From assembly GCF_021655555.1 (NCBI RefSeq), contig NZ_AP023086.1, forward strand, positions 744,001-808,000: a stretch of 64,000 nucleotides of DNA, in the 5' to 3' direction. The notes under the pieces were generated by a model that saw nothing but the letters and a program-made list of their open reading frames with translations, had not been told where the DNA came from and searched no databases. Source of the DNA: Marinagarivorans cellulosilyticus. Its GTDB lineage: Bacteria > Pseudomonadota > Gammaproteobacteria > Pseudomonadales > Cellvibrionaceae. Shown piece after piece: positions 62,727 to 64,000 of the stretch. Position numbers and translations under genes: made by a program. Each line of letters starts with the position of its first letter. The stretch's first letter is position 1.

Positions 62727-63701
62727 ATGACAAAAGCTCGCAAAGTCCAGGTTTCGCTAGATGCCACGCCCTATTATCACTGTGTCAGTAGGTGTGTCAG
62801 AAAGGCTTTCTTGTGCGGCCGAGATAACCACACAGGGCAAGACTACGAACATCGTCGCCAGTGGATTGAAGACCGGTTATTGCTATTGGCTGAGGTCTTT
62901 GCCATCGATTTGTGTGCCTATGCCGTGATGTCGAATCATGTACATACCGTCTTGCATATCAATGCTGCCGAGGCCCATCACCTGACGGATTTAGAGGTGT
63001 GCGAACGCTGGCATCGGCTTTATAAGGGTACGGTGCTCACACAAAAATACGCTCGGCAGGACCCTATGAATAAAGCCGAGCAAGTCGCCGTTAAAATGCG
63101 CATTGATCAGTGGCGCCTCAATCTATTTGATATTAGCAAGTTTATGAAGGCGCTGAATGAGCCGATTGCTCGCATGGCCAATGCGGAAGATAAGTGCACG
63201 GGGCGGTTTTGGGAGGGGCGTTTTAAATCGCAAGCGCTGTGTGACGAAGCGGCATTAGCGGCCTGCATGGCCTATGTTGATTTAAATCCCATTCGCGCGA
63301 AAATGGCCGAAACCCCTGAAACCAGCGATCATACCTCGATAAAACAGCGTATAACTGCGGCAAAAAGTAATCAGTCCCCGAAAAACTTGACACAATTTGT
63401 GGGTAACCCGCGCGAGCCAATGCCGCAAGGCTTGCCGTTTACATTAAAGGATTATATTGAGTTGGTGGATTGGACGGGCAGAGCAATACGTAATGACAAG
63501 AGGGGGTACATTGCCTCAACTTTACCCCCGATTATCGATCGACTAGGCATCGAGCCGGAGAACTGGTTAGAGCTGACCCGCGCCTTCGAAAAGAACACGA
63601 AAACCTTTGTTGGGTCCGGTGATCATATCGAAAGTGCCGCCTTTACCATGGGCTACCAGCGTACCCCTAATCGGCGGCGCTGCCAGTCGTTATTTGGCTG
63701 A
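62727..63701 (+). CDS. REP-associated tyrosine transposase (Y1/IS200-like)
   Basis: The 324-residue protein is a single-strand DNA transposase of the HUH/Y1 group. The histidine pair lies in YAVMSNHVHTVLH (~residues 72-84), GRFWEGRFKSQ is the typical family box, and AYVDLNPIRAKM follows. ATG 62727 with AGGTGA 6 nt upstream is preferred to GTG 62718. RAYTs usually act on REP palindromes scattered in their own genome and are domesticated. The palindromic elements at 50.2, 51.7 and 55.5 kb are candidate partners, but this is not shown. Confidence 0.9.
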   Translation: MTKARKVQVSLDATPYYHCVSRCVRKAFLCGRDNHTGQDYEHRRQWIEDRLLLLAEVFAIDLCAYAVMSNHVHTVLHINAAEAHHLTDLEVCERWHRLYKGTVLTQKYARQDPMNKAEQVAVKMRIDQWRLNLFDISKFMKALNEPIARMANAEDKCTGRFWEGRFKSQALCDEAALAACMAYVDLNPIRAKMAETPETSDHTSIKQRITAAKSNQSPKNLTQFVGNPREPMPQGLPFTLKDYIELVDWTGRAIRNDKRGYIASTLPPIIDRLGIEPENWLELTRAFEKNTKTFVGSGDHIESAAFTMGYQRTPNRRRCQSLFG

Positions 63702-63902
63702 TCACCCGCTTATTTCCGGTCTCCTTCCTCACGCCGCGAGGCTTAGCGCTGCTTGGGTATATAGCTTGCTGTTCTAGAAATGCATTTTTGTTAGCCTGCG
63801 GCCATAAGATCACGGGCTGTAGCTCTATCTGAAAAAATATTGCTGGGTGTGAGGCATGGGGTGGGTAGTTTTGATTGCTTTATAGAGTGAGTGTCCCTGT
63901 AA
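63702..63902. other. Gap after the transposase
   Basis: Nothing recognised before the SGNH fragment. Confidence 0.3.
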
Positions 63903-64000
63903 TTTGCTCGAGACCCTGAAAACCCTACCTATTTACTACCGGCCTATGCTGCGGACGATTTGCACCTAAATATCACCGGCTACCAGGCCTTGGCTGATTT
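63903..64000 (+). pseudogene. Fragment of an SGNH/GDSL hydrolase at the window edge
   Basis: After a TAA at 63900 the frame reads FARDPENPTYLLPAYAADDL, then HLNITGYQALAD. ADDLHLNxxGYQALAD is block V of SGNH esterases, with the catalytic Asp and His. The upstream blocks are not in this frame, so the gene is truncated or frameshifted. The window ends before any stop. Confidence 0.5.

Overview
The window looks like a gammaproteobacterial chromosome, most likely from the Cellvibrionales (Teredinibacter/Cellvibrio/Saccharophagus-like). The clues are secreted lipoproteins with long poly-serine linkers, an LPMO-like protein, ThrH, the tRNA-Arg/tRNA-His arrangement and several c-di-GMP and two-component genes. 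Assignments rest on reading the sequence and recalling family motifs; no database search was run.

Layout. (1) 1-4.65 kb is mobile debris: an edge-truncated giant tyrosine recombinase on the minus strand, decayed integrase and CadR/MerR genes, and a 5'-truncated ISL3-family IS. (2) 4.8-20.2 kb is an envelope-modification island: two EptA-type phosphoethanolamine transferases, DgkA, a PAP2 phosphatase, an LtaS-like phosphoglycerol transferase, a POTRA/beta-barrel outer-membrane protein and an ECF sigma/FecR/TonB-receptor cassette. Five transcription units share an upstream motif, GATTGATTTT-N11-CACTCTAA, with identical spacing, including the sigma gene itself. This suggests an autoregulated sigma regulon for lipid A and envelope remodelling. 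A decayed duplication (dgkA'-tetR') lies inside the island. (3) 20.2-26.4 kb holds remnants, a eukaryote-like type 2 isoleucyl-tRNA synthetase, a decayed integrase and a 26-nt 3' fragment of tRNA-Arg directly before tRNA-His. That fragment looks like the right attachment site of an island that entered tRNA-Arg.

(4) 26.6-39.8 kb is a tightly packed minus-strand signalling locus. In order of transcription it encodes a hybrid histidine kinase (split by an intact ISL3-type IS with an 8-bp target duplication), a REC-GGDEF protein, a stand-alone ETR1-like (ethylene-receptor-type) membrane domain, a PAS histidine kinase, a stand-alone CHASE-domain protein, a single-domain REC protein and two REC-histidine kinases. 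ETR1-type and CHASE modules are the input domains of plant ethylene and cytokinin receptors; here both are separated from kinases and end in coiled coils. (5) 40.3-50.1 kb is ordinary backbone: a cold-shock protein, a DUF3806 protein, an FMN glutamate-synthase-like protein, an LPMO-like protein, ThrH and a very large propeller-PAS-GGDEF-EAL protein.

(6) 50.1-55.7 kb is repeat-rich accessory DNA: ~295-bp direct repeats around a CopG/ParE toxin-antitoxin pair, a MITE, palindromic elements, an AT-rich segment with an orphan membrane protein and a 745-bp deletion derivative of the ISL3 element. (7) 55.6-61.0 kb encodes three poly-serine lipoproteins (CBM9-like, tyrosinase-like fused to a c-type heme motif, Tat-exported intradiol dioxygenase-like) and an FGE-like protein, suggesting surface oxidation of phenolic or plant-wall material. 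(8) 61.3-64 kb has a second MITE, a conserved unknown protein, a REP-associated (Y1) transposase and an SGNH-hydrolase fragment at the edge.
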